From assembly GCA_026386805.1 (NCBI GenBank), contig JAPLMX010000111.1, positions 1 through 47,736 of the forward strand: a stretch of 47,736 nt of DNA, given 5' to 3'. The position numbers and the translations under genes were made by a program. Below are positions 33,349 to 41,802 of this stretch, one piece after another (positions within the stretch are counted from its first letter, which is position 1; every line of letters begins with the position of its first letter). This stretch comes from Phycisphaerae bacterium (GTDB lineage: Bacteria > Planctomycetota > Phycisphaerae > Sedimentisphaerales > Anaerobacaceae). Under the pieces are notes generated by a model that did no database searches, was not told the origin of the DNA, and worked only from the letters and a program-made list of their open reading frames with translations.

Positions 33349-34600
33349 ATGCGTCCTTGCTGAGCAGGGTGCGGGCCGCCGAGCGGCCGGCCAAGGCGCC
33401 GGTGGACCAGCACATTTGGAGGTTGTAGCCGCCGCAGGGACCGTCGAGGTCGATGACCTCGCCAGCGAAGAAGAGGCCCGGGCGGATCTTCGATTCCATC
33501 GTCCGAGGGTCGATCTCTTCCCGGCTGACACCGCCGTGGGTCACTGTGGCCTTGGCGATCGGCTCCGTACCTGTCACACACAGAGGCAGGCTCTTGAGCA
33601 CGCGAACGAGTTGCCGGCGTTTCTCGGCGGACAGTTGCCCAGCCTGCGAATCGCCATCGCATTGGGCGAGGCGGCACACGATTCGAGCGAATTGCCGGGG
33701 CACGAGCTCGGACAGGATGTTGGCGATCGCCTTCTTGGAATGGGTCCGGCCTTCTTGTTGCAGCCGCTGGTCGAGTTGTGATGGGTCCAGCGCGGGCAGC
33801 GCGTCGATTCCGATGTCGATGCCGGCGCCTTTCTCGCCCAAGTCATCGGCGAGCAACCGGCTCAGGTCCAGCACGGCCGGACCTCCGATGCCGTTGCAGG
33901 TGAAGAGCATGTTGCCGGCGGTGGCGAGCTTTCGCCCGTGGACCGTGGCCCAGAGTCTCACGCCGGAAAGGGAGATGCCGGCCAGTTCTTGCGGCCAGGT
34001 CTCCCGTGTCACGAGCGGAACCAGCGCCGGTTTGGGCGGGACCACGGTGTGTCCGAGTTGTGCGGCGAAGGTGTACCCGTCGCCTTGAGAGCCGGTCTGC
34101 GGCCAGGAGACGCCGCCGGTGGCGAGAATCACCCGTTCCGCCAGGACTTTCCGGCTTTCCGTGTCGATCCGAAAGCCTTCGTCATCGGCGGCGATGGTCC
34201 TCACACGCGCTCGGTACCGGAAGTGAGTCCCGAGCTTCTGGGCCTCGTTCGCGAGGATGTCCCGGACGTCGGCGGCGCCACGATGAGCCGGGAACACGCA
34301 GCCGTCCGGCTCGACCGCGTCGGCCAGACCTCGCGAACGGAAGAACTTCCGGACCTCGTTGGGCGAGAACTCGTAGAGACTGTGACGAAGGAATCGGCCC
34401 GCCTTGCCGAACGCGTTGGCAAGCTCCCGGGGATCGGCCGCGTGGGTGAAATTGCATCGGCCTCCGCCGGTGAGCAGAAGCTTACGTCCGGCGGCGGCAT
34501 TGGCCTCGACCACCCACGTCGGCGTTTGGCCCGCCGCCGCGTGGATGGCCGCCATCAGCCCCGCCGGCCCGGCTCCGATGACACAGATTCCTGTCTTCAT
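33341..34600 (-). CDS. BaiN/HI0933-family FAD oxidoreductase
   Basis: A 419-residue flavoprotein of the YhiN/HI0933/BaiN family. N-terminal FAD motif GAGPAGLMAA (8-17), the family signature LLLTGGGRCNFTH (about 41-53), the strand VILATGGVSWPQTGSQGDGY (about 157-176) and the C-terminal FAD segment LFFAGEVIDLDGPCGGYNLQ (about 379-398) are all present, and length is typical. BaiN of gut clostridia acts in bile-acid dehydroxylation, but most family members have no assigned substrate, so that specific role should not be carried over. The start at 34600 is directly followed by the nucleotide-binding strand. Confidence 0.85.
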   Translation of the reverse strand: MKTGICVIGAGPAGLMAAIHAAAGQTPTWVVEANAAAGRKLLLTGGGRCNFTHAADPRELANAFGKAGRFLRHSLYEFSPNEVRKFFRSRGLADAVEPDGCVFPAHRGAADVRDILANEAQKLGTHFRYRARVRTIAADDEGFRIDTESRKVLAERVILATGGVSWPQTGSQGDGYTFAAQLGHTVVPPKPALVPLVTRETWPQELAGISLSGVRLWATVHGRKLATAGNMLFTCNGIGGPAVLDLSRLLADDLGEKGAGIDIGIDALPALDPSQLDQRLQQEGRTHSKKAIANILSELVPRQFARIVCRLAQCDGDSQAGQLSAEKRRQLVRVLKSLPLCVTGTEPIAKATVTHGGVSREEIDPRTMESKIRPGLFFAGEVIDLDGPCGGYNLQMCWSTGALAGRSAARTLLSKDAST

Positions 34601-34678
34601 ATTGGCAGATAGTAAACCGCGAATTGAAAACAGTAAATGGGCGCGGCTCGTTGCGGCGGACCGGGAGTTGGACGCCTG

Positions 34679-35314
34679 CTACGGCATCTCGGCCAGTGCG
34701 AGAACGCGGGGGTCATCTTTCTTGAGCGTCACGGTCACCCATTGGTCGGTATCGGCGCCGAAGTACTCCATGAGTCCCACCAGCAGGTAGTTGACGGCCT
34801 GACGGGTTTCGGGATCCTCCAGGCCAACGGCGGCTTCTCCGATCCAAAGCGGTATCTTGCCTTTCGTGGCGCCGCCTGGGCCGTACAGACGCATCTCCAG
34901 CCAGTGGCTGTAGACGGTCTCAACGTAGGGCAAATACGTGGTATAGCCGAATCCATAGCCTCGGCGGCCTCCGCCGTAGAAGCCGTAATACCCGCCGAAC
35001 GGGCGGGACATGGGCATGTAGTCCAGGTGATCCGAGACGTCGATCCCCGCGCGGAAGGTTAGCGTGTACTGGGCGGCCTCGGATTTCTCGGCGGCACGGT
35101 AGCCGAGATCCTGCAACATCGTCCCTATTTTCGAGGCAATCTTCCCGGCGAGGATCGGATTCCGTGAGTTCGGGTCGAAGGCCACGTTGATGGATGCCCC
35201 CTGGCTCAGGGGCTCCTTGGCCTGAGAAAAGGTGTTCACGTGGACTCGATAGGTGGGTGTGCAGCCGGCTGCACCTGCGGCTGCAATGAGAAGCATCAGC
35301 ACGCGTCTGGTCAT
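34679..35314 (-). CDS. DUF4136-like lipoprotein
   Basis: A 211-residue exported lipoprotein; AGGAAGAG precedes the ATG at 35314. Lipobox AAGC at residues 15-18. The mature part begins TPTYRVHVNTFSQ, like DUF4136 proteins, with an aromatic Gly/Tyr-rich stretch at about 104-128 (FGGYYGFYGGGRRGYGFGY) in the middle and a C-terminal helix AVNYLLVGLMEYF. The fold assignment is tentative. DUF4136 proteins are envelope lipoproteins of unknown function. It is separated by 79 bases from the flavoprotein gene, so co-transcription is possible. Confidence 0.6.
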   Translation of the reverse strand: MTRRVLMLLIAAAGAAGCTPTYRVHVNTFSQAKEPLSQGASINVAFDPNSRNPILAGKIASKIGTMLQDLGYRAAEKSEAAQYTLTFRAGIDVSDHLDYMPMSRPFGGYYGFYGGGRRGYGFGYTTYLPYVETVYSHWLEMRLYGPGGATKGKIPLWIGEAAVGLEDPETRQAVNYLLVGLMEYFGADTDQWVTVTLKKDDPRVLALAEMP

Positions 35315-35532
35315 GTTCTCTTCCTTTCATTGGAACGGATGCGACACTTTTTCCGTCTGGTGCTCCATTCTCTCGCCGCCGGGGCGCGAAATCAACAGGT
35401 ATGACACAAAGGGCTGATGGATGGTGTGTTCGTCGGCCGTGAGTGGTAGGAGCGATTCCATGCGGTGCCCTATTGAGAGGGCCTCGGGTTTGTCCCGCAC
35501 CCCTGGCTCCGCGATGCTCCGCCACCGGGGTC

Positions 35533-35561
35533 TTGATTCTTGGATCGAATCAGCCTATCCT
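35533..35561 (+). promoter_or_regulatory. Possible promoter of the guanylate-kinase-like gene
   Basis: TTGATT at 35533-35538, a 17-base spacer and TATCCT at 35556-35561, about 48 bases before the start codon. The spacer region also contains a GATTC/GAATC inverted repeat. Confidence 0.45.
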
Positions 35562-35608
35562 ACCGTTGTGTGAGAGCAAGTTGCATGGACCAGTAGCAAG
35601 GATCAATC

Positions 35609-36349
35609 GTGGGACGTCTCATCATTCTCTCCGGTCCATCGTGTGTGGGCAAGAGTCCGCTCTACGCGGCCCTGAAGAAGTTCTATCCCCAGTTGGCGGC
35701 TCGGCTTATGAAGCTCGTGCTCTACGACAGCCGGTCCGCCCGGCCGGGCGAAGTGGACGGCGTGGACTTCCACTTTCGAACCCGCGAGTCCATCGAGGGC
35801 CTGCGCGGCAAAGAAGGCTTCACCGTTTTCGAGGTGCGCGGAGATCTGCAGGCGCTGGATACCCGCGAGCTCGAAAGGAAGTTGGCGGCTTCGGACGTCT
35901 ATTTCGACGGCAATCCTTACATCGCCTCGGGATTGCTCGATTTCATCGAGAGACACGGCACGGAGTACCTAAGCGTCTTTCTGTCGCCGTTGTCGAAGGA
36001 TGAAGTCCTCGAGTTCAAAACCCCCGGCCGGAGTATCTCGCTGTCCGAGCTGCTGACCGACATGATGCGCCGCAAGCTTCTGCGGCGGACCACCAGGCAA
36101 AAGGGTATTCTTTCCCGCGAAGACCTGGAGAATATCGAGGTTCGAGCCGCCGGCGCCTACGGCGAGCTAAAACAAGCCTGGCGATTCACTTACGTCATTC
36201 CCAACCATGACGGCGAAGACAGCGACCACTGGGACGCGTTCTACTATCCGCTCGGCGATGCCCGCAAAGCCTTGCTCGCATTCGCGGAGCTGATCGAGGG
36301 AAAAGAGCCGGCCCTCGTGGAGAAGTGGGAACAGGATTTGGTTCCGTAG
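35609..36349 (+). CDS. Guanylate-kinase-like P-loop protein
   Basis: A 246-residue protein with a nucleotide-kinase P-loop GPSCVGKSPL (residues 9-18) and the GMP-binding region SRSARPGEVDGVDFHF (about 42-57), which parallels the S-x-T-T-R-x-x-R-x-G-E-x-x-G-x-x-Y motif of guanylate kinases. It differs from housekeeping Gmk: Ser-Arg-Ser replaces Thr-Thr-Arg, the P-loop ends in K-S-P instead of K-S/G-T, and there is a C-terminal extension beyond the usual 190-210 residues. A specialised paralogue is more likely than the essential enzyme. Neighbours give no pathway. Confidence 0.7.
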   Translation: MGRLIILSGPSCVGKSPLYAALKKFYPQLAARLMKLVLYDSRSARPGEVDGVDFHFRTRESIEGLRGKEGFTVFEVRGDLQALDTRELERKLAASDVYFDGNPYIASGLLDFIERHGTEYLSVFLSPLSKDEVLEFKTPGRSISLSELLTDMMRRKLLRRTTRQKGILSREDLENIEVRAAGAYGELKQAWRFTYVIPNHDGEDSDHWDAFYYPLGDARKALLAFAELIEGKEPALVEKWEQDLVP

Positions 36350-36593
36350 GGTCGATATAAGGAAATTCCTTGGGGCGTTGGGATACGAGACGAGTATAAC
36401 ACTGAACTCACGTCGCTCACACGGGCTTTTTGACCGCGACGGACGGGCCAGAGTGCCACGAACGTGCGGCGGAGTGGGCAGGGTGTATGAAAAAGGTGCT
36501 TTCAAAATGTGCCATCACTGGATCGCCCGAGGCCGACGGATGGTCGATTTCGCGCGAGGGTGTCTGGGGTGATAGAGGAAGGAAGATCTCTCA

Positions 36594-37109
36594 ATGATTT
36601 CATCCGTTCGTGAAGCTTGGCGGCGCTTGCGCTTGGCCAAGGTTCAAGAAGTGCGGCCGGACTGGTCACACGAGGTCCTGAACTCGGTTCAGTGGATGCA
36701 TCAGGAGCATGTGAAGGACCTGTGCAAGCTGGGATACTCGCCGAAGGAAGCGTTCTGGGTGGACTTTGCGTGCCTGCCTTTTCTGCCGTGGAATGGGGCC
36801 GCTCCCAGCCGGATGCGGCTCAGCACGGTTTTCGATCTCTACACGGACCTTTACCGTCAGACCGGCGGCCCGCTCGAACCCGCCGAGTCGCAGGCGTTCA
36901 CCTCGCTGCTGCGACAGAGGTTCTACAGTGTCCAGCGGATAGTTGCAGTCTCCGGCGGTCTTTATCAGGATGGAGCGCGGGTTGATGCCTCCGGCTGGAA
37001 GGAGCCGGGCCAGCAGAAATGGGCCTTGGCCGGACTGATCGTGCTTTGGACCGCCCGCCAGTGGCAGGAGCATCCGTCGGCGTTCCCTTGCAGACTGGTG
37101 GAAGACTGA
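36594..37109 (+). CDS. Unknown 171-residue protein
   Basis: Not recognised. GAGGAAGGAAG lies about 8 bases before the ATG at 36594. The protein is soluble, without signal peptide or membrane segment, Trp-rich and mostly helical by eye (SVREAWRRLRLAKVQEV at the N-terminus, WALAGLIVLWTARQWQEH at the C-terminus). Codon usage and GC look like the neighbours, which supports a real gene. The 240-base gap before it holds nothing recognised. Confidence 0.55.
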   Translation: MISSVREAWRRLRLAKVQEVRPDWSHEVLNSVQWMHQEHVKDLCKLGYSPKEAFWVDFACLPFLPWNGAAPSRMRLSTVFDLYTDLYRQTGGPLEPAESQAFTSLLRQRFYSVQRIVAVSGGLYQDGARVDASGWKEPGQQKWALAGLIVLWTARQWQEHPSAFPCRLVED

Positions 37110-37156
37110 CACCCTCACGCCGCCCATACGGATTTGGAGAAATTCCGCCGTAGTGT

Positions 37157-37264
37157 AGGCTCTGTCATCCTGAGGCGAAGCCGAAGGATCTGGCCACCGA
37201 ATTGTAGGTTTCTCTCATTCACAGCCGAGATCCTTCACTCCGCTGCGCTACGTTCAGGATGACA
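37157..37264. repeat. Large inverted repeat of the GTCATCCTGAG family
   Basis: The left arm (CTGTCATCCTGAGGCGAAGC and CGAAGGATCT, 37158-37190 or so) is imperfectly complementary to the right arm (GAGATCCTTCACTCCGCTGC and TTCAGGATGACA, about 37229-37264). The widespread boilerplate hairpin of this wording is known from many bacterial genomes. It lies between two convergent genes. Confidence 0.75.
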
Positions 37265-37283
37265 AACACGGCACACGGATTTG

Positions 37284-38054
37284 TCATAGCCTGTATTCGT
37301 CCCCCAGGGGGACCTCAATCACCTTGATTTCCCTATCGAAATCCCGGCCGAGGGCGAGGATTCCACCGGCTCTATCCGCGGCAACGCTGTGTCCGCCATA
37401 GGTCCGACCCGTCCACGGCCCGTGCGTGATCTGGCCGACGAGGTTGGTGCCGACGACAGGTGCATTGGTCATCTTGGCCGCGTTCACAACAACGCGTTCG
37501 AGCTGCTTGCCGTGCCCGGGCCACGCCTCTTCCTTCTCCGCATAGCCATAGGGCACAAGGAGAAGATCGGGCTTGAGCCTCGCCATTCGTGCGAGGATCG
37601 GCTGCTCGTGAGTGTCCGCGCAGATCAGCACGCCGACTTTGCCGAACTTCGTCCGCGCGATCTTGACCTCGTCGCCGGGCGAGTAGGGCGGCGTCATCAG
37701 TTCGCTGAGCAGGATGATCTTGCGGTGCTTCAAAAGGATTTGGCCTGTGTCATCAATAAGGATGGCCGAGTCATAGAGGTCCGCTCCCTCTTTTTCGTCC
37801 AGACCGACGCAGAGATAGATTCCATGTCTTCTCGCCATCTCACAGAGGCATTGTGAGTCTTCACCCGGAATGGGATACGCCCGATCATGGGCGTCCGGGT
37901 TCACCCACCCATAGATGGCCGTCTCCGGAAGGCAGGCAATTTCGACCCCCATCCCGGCGGCCTCCGCGACCGCGTTCTCAATCCGCGCAAGGTTCCCCCG
38001 CCGGTCCCCATCCAGACAAACGACTTGGCACATGGCGATTCGAATGGCGTTCAT
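37284..38054 (-). CDS. Carbon-nitrogen hydrolase (nitrilase superfamily)
   Basis: A 256-residue amidase. The ATG at 38054 has AGGAGT upstream; a longer frame to 38219 lacks similarity. The catalytic triad is visible: E44 in CLPETAIYG, K112 in LKHRKIIL, and C145 in VGVLICADTHE. A second conserved Glu-like position is found near MTPPYSPGD. Length is typical for single-domain omega-amidase/N-carbamoylase type members. The substrate cannot be chosen from sequence alone. It stands alone. Confidence 0.85.
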   Translation of the reverse strand: MNAIRIAMCQVVCLDGDRRGNLARIENAVAEAAGMGVEIACLPETAIYGWVNPDAHDRAYPIPGEDSQCLCEMARRHGIYLCVGLDEKEGADLYDSAILIDDTGQILLKHRKIILLSELMTPPYSPGDEVKIARTKFGKVGVLICADTHEQPILARMARLKPDLLLVPYGYAEKEEAWPGHGKQLERVVVNAAKMTNAPVVGTNLVGQITHGPWTGRTYGGHSVAADRAGGILALGRDFDREIKVIEVPLGDEYRL

Positions 38055-38215
38055 TGCTCTTTTACTCCTGTACTCCTGCCAAATCCGGGGTTTTCCAGAA
38101 CCGGCCGGCGGGCCGTCGGCAGGGAGTTTATCGCTTGGAAGCCTCCGGCACAATTCCTCGCACGCCTGCGTGACCAGGGCGAACGTAAAGTCGTTCAGTG
38201 GCATCGCCCTGTACG

Positions 38216-38243
38216 TCATTGCGAGCGAAGCGCGGCAATCTAT
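38216..38243. repeat. CATTGCGAGCGAAGC-type dispersed repeat, single arm
   Basis: The text GTCATTGCGAGCGAAGCGC followed by GGCAATCT is one arm of a hairpin repeat that I remember from many bacterial genomes. The usual opposing arm is not seen nearby. Confidence 0.55.
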
Positions 38244-38391
38244 TTGCCATGGTCGTGGAACTTGCCAAATGCGGTGCCGGAACGTGTCACAGCCTTCCCT
38301 TTCGGCAAGGATTCTGCAGCATTCTTTCTCGTGGGCTCGTTCTGAGTCGAAAAATGAGGACCTGCACTCGAAAAATACGTATTTATACGGG

Positions 38392-38420
38392 TTGACACGA
38401 GCCGCGAGACCTGGTAGGAT
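38392..38420 (+). promoter_or_regulatory. Sigma70-type promoter, long leader to the PEP-CTERM gene
   Basis: TTGACA at 38392-38397, a 17-base spacer, and TAGGAT at 38415-38420. The next supported start codon on this strand is 38788, so the transcript would carry a leader of about 360 bases that includes the CA/CT microsatellite at 38607-38652. Short open frames in the leader are not supported as genes. Confidence 0.6.
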
Positions 38421-38606
38421 TGAACGTCAGTTGTCGGTCGGATTTGGAGGTCTGACCTTGCGTCAGGGACGATGGGTCGCATCGTTAGGACAAAACGGAG
38501 AGGGTCTTTCAATGGCACACGGATGTGATGCGTGGCTTATTGGGGTCTTTCCGCATCCACAACTGGATTATGTAGGCTGCGGACCTGAAGCCATACAAGC
38601 CATTTA

Positions 38607-38652
38607 CACACACACACACACACACTCTCTCTCTCTCTCTCTCTCTCTCTCT
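38607..38652. repeat. Compound CA/CT microsatellite
   Basis: About nine CA units followed directly by about fourteen CT units, 46 bases without interruption. Such tracts are rare in bacteria and prone to slippage. It lies 136 bases before the PEP-CTERM start codon. Confidence 0.9.
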
Positions 38653-38787
38653 GGGCGTCCGCCACCTGATCTCTTGACTTGGCGTTCATCCATTCAGCCA
38701 TTTCAAGATAAGAACAGGAAAGCGTAGTCCAGCAAGATCAATGGACAGATTATTCAACTCCGTTACCTGATGAAAGAGGAGGACAAG

Positions 38788-39300
38788 ATGAGACAACTCA
38801 CAGCTTTTATCCTGTTGGCGGCAGCACCCGCCTTTGCATCGCCTACATCGATGATTATCAACCTCGACGGTGTCAACAATTGCCGGAACAATCCCGTGGT
38901 GATCCCATTCGATGCGGGAACATACCAAGTCGATCCAATAGGGGTCGCTGATGGCGGGGCGTACAACGCAACCAGTTTTCACTATTCCCAGCCCAATTCG
39001 TGGCGGCACGAGTATGTCATTGAGTCAAGCCAATTCCCGCGCATATATATTGATACTGGTTATTGCAGCACGGCATCTGTGGCATTGGCCAATGCAATTT
39101 CCACGTCATTCACACTCGCCTCACCCGACAACGTAAGCTTCTATATTTGGGATGGGCCAAATGGATATGAGTACCGAGGTGACAACACGGGGGGCATATC
39201 ATTGTTAGTGACCTCCCCAGTCCCCGCTCCTGGTGCGATCCTGCTCGGCGCCATCGGTGGCACCTTTGTCGGGTGGCTGCACAGACGCAAAGTGTTGTGA
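38788..39300 (+). CDS. PEP-CTERM sorting-domain protein
   Basis: A 170-residue exported protein. AGAGGAGG precedes the ATG at 38788 and a signal peptide follows (ending A-F-A-S near residue 18). The mature region is Ser/Asn/Tyr-rich and beta-like, without known domain. The tail VPAPGAILLGAIGGTFVGWLHRRK fits the PEP-CTERM signal in its VPAPGA variant: short motif, membrane span, basic end. Such proteins are processed by exosortase and exported to the exopolysaccharide matrix; no exosortase gene is in the window. GC content is lower than that of its neighbours. Expression may be influenced by the microsatellite in its leader. Confidence 0.8.
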   Translation: MRQLTAFILLAAAPAFASPTSMIINLDGVNNCRNNPVVIPFDAGTYQVDPIGVADGGAYNATSFHYSQPNSWRHEYVIESSQFPRIYIDTGYCSTASVALANAISTSFTLASPDNVSFYIWDGPNGYEYRGDNTGGISLLVTSPVPAPGAILLGAIGGTFVGWLHRRKVL

Positions 39301-39434
39301 TTCTGCTGATCGGGCCGTGCCATTGAAATAGGTCATGTGTCCCGGCAGGACCTTTTTGGGCGAGCGGGCACGCTCGTCCTACGAGGCGGCTCCGCGCCGA
39401 CGGCCAGGATGTTGCGCCTCTGCAGTGCAGGGCC

Positions 39435-39752
39435 TCAGCCGTAGACCACTTCCCCGTTACGGGCGTAGTCGACGATCAACGAATCGCCGCTTTGCCATTC
39501 CTGCGGAGTCATGGCAATGGCCTCGATCGGCTCGAAAACCCTCACAATCGCAGCGGCGAGAACGTCGATTCTTTCCCAATAGTCCTTGCCGGCAAAATCC
39601 TCAGAGATCACCACCAGATCGATATCGCTACCCTCGCGTTGCGTGCCCGTGCTGTACGAGCCAAACAGAATGATCTTCTGGGGCTTGATCTTCTCGGCCT
39701 CCAGCGCCTTGCCAAAATCGGAGATGATCCTCAGAACTGTGCTTTTATCCAC
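39435..39752 (-). CDS. MNT-domain nucleotidyltransferase (HEPN partner)
   Basis: A 105-residue minimal nucleotidyltransferase with GSYSTGTQREGSDIDLVVIS (G31-S32 and D43/D45 as metal ligands). It overlaps the upstream HEPN gene by 22 bases, the usual tight coupling of HEPN-MNT modules. Depending on the subgroup, such pairs act as toxin and antitoxin, with the MNT protein modifying the HEPN protein by adding AMP. Confidence 0.8.
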   Translation of the reverse strand: MDKSTVLRIISDFGKALEAEKIKPQKIILFGSYSTGTQREGSDIDLVVISEDFAGKDYWERIDVLAAAIVRVFEPIEAIAMTPQEWQSGDSLIVDYARNGEVVYG

Positions 39753-40111
39753 TCTAAAATCTCCTTGGTTTGTGCCAGAATCCGGGAGGCGATTTCCTGT
39801 GTGTATTTGCTTTGCAGCTTGTCAATATCGTCTGGGTAGCGTGTGGCAATGTTGGCTTCGTTCAGTATCGCGACGACTCTGCCCTTGTCTGGATCCGGCC
39901 TCAAGCCGATCTTGTTCAGCAGAAAGACAAGACTGTGTGTCTTCGGAGGCGCTTCCTGTAGGTTGTGCAGATACAGTCCCTTTAACGCCTTTTCCATCGC
40001 CAGGTGGCACATGAAAACGGCATAGAAATGCTTGCCGCCATTGGCCATGAACTCTGCGGTATCCATGTCGTAGTCGGCCTGCTTGAGCCATTCGACAGTC
40101 TTCTTGTCCAT
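39731..40111 (-). CDS. HEPN-domain protein
   Basis: A 126-residue all-helical protein of the PF05168 HEPN type. GGAGTAG precedes the ATG at 40111; the first helix reads WLKQADYDMDTAEFM and the central helix is FYAVFMCHLAMEKALKGLYL, typical of this family. NEANIATRYPDDI and the C-terminal TKEILEWIK also fit. A canonical catalytic R-x4-6-H motif of HEPN ribonucleases is not obvious, so this may be the non-ribonuclease subtype. It is translated upstream of, and overlapping with, its MNT partner. Confidence 0.8.
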   Translation of the reverse strand: MDKKTVEWLKQADYDMDTAEFMANGGKHFYAVFMCHLAMEKALKGLYLHNLQEAPPKTHSLVFLLNKIGLRPDPDKGRVVAILNEANIATRYPDDIDKLQSKYTQEIASRILAQTKEILEWIKAQF

Positions 40112-40194
40112 TCGGCTACTCCGCTGTAGTCTCACGAAGCATCTTCTTGATTCGACGGGTCTTCATAATGGTACGATACCCGATTCGACGCAGA

Positions 40195-41562
40195 TTACAA
40201 CCGCCAGGGGCTGCGCAGGGGGCGCGCGAGCAGGCGGTTGGCTTGGTCGTCGTTGAGGAATTGCTCTGTTTTCGGGTCCCAGTGGAGCTTGCGGCCGAGA
40301 CGGATCGCAATATCGTCGAGGTGGCAGATCGTGTCGGAGCGCACGGCGGTCTCGATCGGACAGATCGTCTTTTGACGCGACCGGACGCATTCGAGGAAGT
40401 TGCGCTTGTGGTCGTTGCTGACGGGTAGTCGCGGCTCACTGGAGCCGAAGGTCGTCTGCAGGAGCGACTTGGGGTTGGCGTCGATCCCGCCGCGGGAGAC
40501 GATCACCCAGCCGTCACTGCCGATGAACAGGATGCCGCAGCCCCGGCTTTCCAGGACCGGCGTCACGAATTGCGGGAATTCCTTCTCCGTGTGCCGGGAG
40601 TCCATGTGGACCATCTTGACGCCGTTGGCGTAGGTGTGCTCGACCCGCCAGGTCACGGGCGTGTCGCACAGGCCGTCGCGGGGAATGACGCCCGTCCCTT
40701 CGATTTCGAGCGGGCCGGTGTCGTCGCTGTTGTTGCCCCATTGGGCGATGTCTACATGGTGGATGCCCCACGCGCCGCTGAGGCACCCGAGGCAATAGTC
40801 GTGGATGTGCATCCAATAGCCGGGAGTGCCCTCGTTCCGTGAAGCCGACCGCTGGAACGTGTACGGCGACCATGGTGCGGGGCCGAGCCACATATTGTAG
40901 TCGAAGTCCTTGGGGTCCGGTTCCGGCTGAAGCGGCTGGTTCGCCAGCTCGGCCCCCGGCACCGATCCTACGACGATCGTGTGCAACTTGCCGATGCGGC
41001 CATTGCGGACCAGCTCACAGCAAAGGCGGAATTCCTGGCTGGACCGCTGCTGCGTGCCGAACTGAAAGACCACGCCATAACGGTTCACGGCCGCCCGCAG
41101 CGCCTTGGCCGCCGTGACGTGGACGTCGGCGGGTTTTTCCATGTACATGTCTTTGCGGTTCCTGGCGGCCTCGATAGCGACCAGCGCGTGCCAGTGGTCC
41201 GGAGTGGCGATACAGACGGCATCGATATCCGGCCGGGCCAGCAACTCGCGATAATCCTGGTACATCGTGCAACCGGTGTCCCCGTACCGCGTGTCCACGA
41301 CCTGCTTGGCCTTCTCCCGGAACGCGCGTCGCAGGTCGCACACGGCCGCCACGCGGACATCTTTCTGTCCCGAGAAGCCGCGTAAATGCCCGCCGCCCAT
41401 GCTGCCGATGCCGATACACCCCATCACGATCTTCTCGCTGGGCGGCACTGCCCCGCCGGCCCCCAGCACGCGAGCCGGCACCAAGTACGGGAACCCAGCC
41501 GCGCCCAAACCGATCGCGACGCTCGTTTGGAGGAACGCTCGACGTGTTCGTGTCTCATTCAT
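40195..41562 (-). CDS. Tat-exported Gfo/Idh/MocA oxidoreductase 1
   Basis: A 455-residue protein. The N-terminus has a twin-arginine signal (TRRAFLQTSVAIGLGAAGF). The Rossmann fold follows (IGIGSMGGGHLRGF, about 50-63; AAVCDLR; VCIATPDHWHALVAIEAA at about 115), then the catalytic-region motif MEKPADVHVTAAKAL with the conserved E-K-P. The C-terminal alpha/beta domain includes YWMHIHDYCLGCLSGAWGIHHVDIAQW. Such Tat-exported members are numerous in planctomycetes and are thought to oxidise sugars or sugar derivatives with tightly bound NAD(P). It is divergent from a similar gene at 41803; its promoter sits so close that the mRNA may have no leader. Confidence 0.85.
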   Translation of the reverse strand: MNETRTRRAFLQTSVAIGLGAAGFPYLVPARVLGAGGAVPPSEKIVMGCIGIGSMGGGHLRGFSGQKDVRVAAVCDLRRAFREKAKQVVDTRYGDTGCTMYQDYRELLARPDIDAVCIATPDHWHALVAIEAARNRKDMYMEKPADVHVTAAKALRAAVNRYGVVFQFGTQQRSSQEFRLCCELVRNGRIGKLHTIVVGSVPGAELANQPLQPEPDPKDFDYNMWLGPAPWSPYTFQRSASRNEGTPGYWMHIHDYCLGCLSGAWGIHHVDIAQWGNNSDDTGPLEIEGTGVIPRDGLCDTPVTWRVEHTYANGVKMVHMDSRHTEKEFPQFVTPVLESRGCGILFIGSDGWVIVSRGGIDANPKSLLQTTFGSSEPRLPVSNDHKRNFLECVRSRQKTICPIETAVRSDTICHLDDIAIRLGRKLHWDPKTEQFLNDDQANRLLARPLRSPWRL

Positions 41563-41570
41563 AGCCGTCC

Positions 41571-41600
41571 ATTATAGTGTCTGGCTGAATCGCTTGTCAC
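41571..41600 (-). promoter_or_regulatory. Promoter giving a near-leaderless mRNA
   Basis: On the minus strand GTGACA (41595-41600), an 18-base spacer and a perfect TATAAT (41571-41576). Only eight bases separate the -10 box from the ATG at 41562, so transcription should start at or within a base or two of the start codon. No Shine-Dalgarno sequence is present. Confidence 0.65.
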
Positions 41601-41683
41601 CACAGAATTCATCTTGGGTTCTTGTCCGGGTCGTGCTACACTCTTGCCTGGTTTGTAGTGACGCCGTCAGGCGTTTCTCAGTA

Positions 41684-41742
41684 GCATGGGCGCGAGCACC
41701 CATGGATTCAGGATCACGGGCAAGATGCCCGTGCTACTTTGC
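41684..41742. repeat. GGGCAAGATGCCC hairpin repeat, second locus
   Basis: AGTAGCATGGGCGCGAGCACCCAT is followed by ACGGGCAAGATGCCCGT and GCTACT, the same words as in 31792-31910. AGTAGCA and TGCTACT at the two ends can pair. It lies in the divergent intergenic region between the two Gfo/Idh/MocA genes. Confidence 0.75.
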
Positions 41743-41802
41743 GTGCCGGCGGGGTCACTACGAACGTGGAGAAGTGGGGACATCATTTTTTGAGGTGTGA
41801 GC

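Noticed and set aside
33341-34600. Bile-acid reductase BaiN as a specific call
   Set aside because: Only the broad HI0933/YhiN family is visible; no other bile-acid genes are nearby.
35609-36349. Housekeeping guanylate kinase gmk
   Set aside because: Altered nucleotide-binding residues and extra C-terminal length make the symbol unsafe.
37915-38727. Plus-strand frame spanning the microsatellite
   Set aside because: It overlaps the nitrilase gene antisense and translates the CA/CT tract as His-Thr and Ser-Leu runs; no ribosome site.
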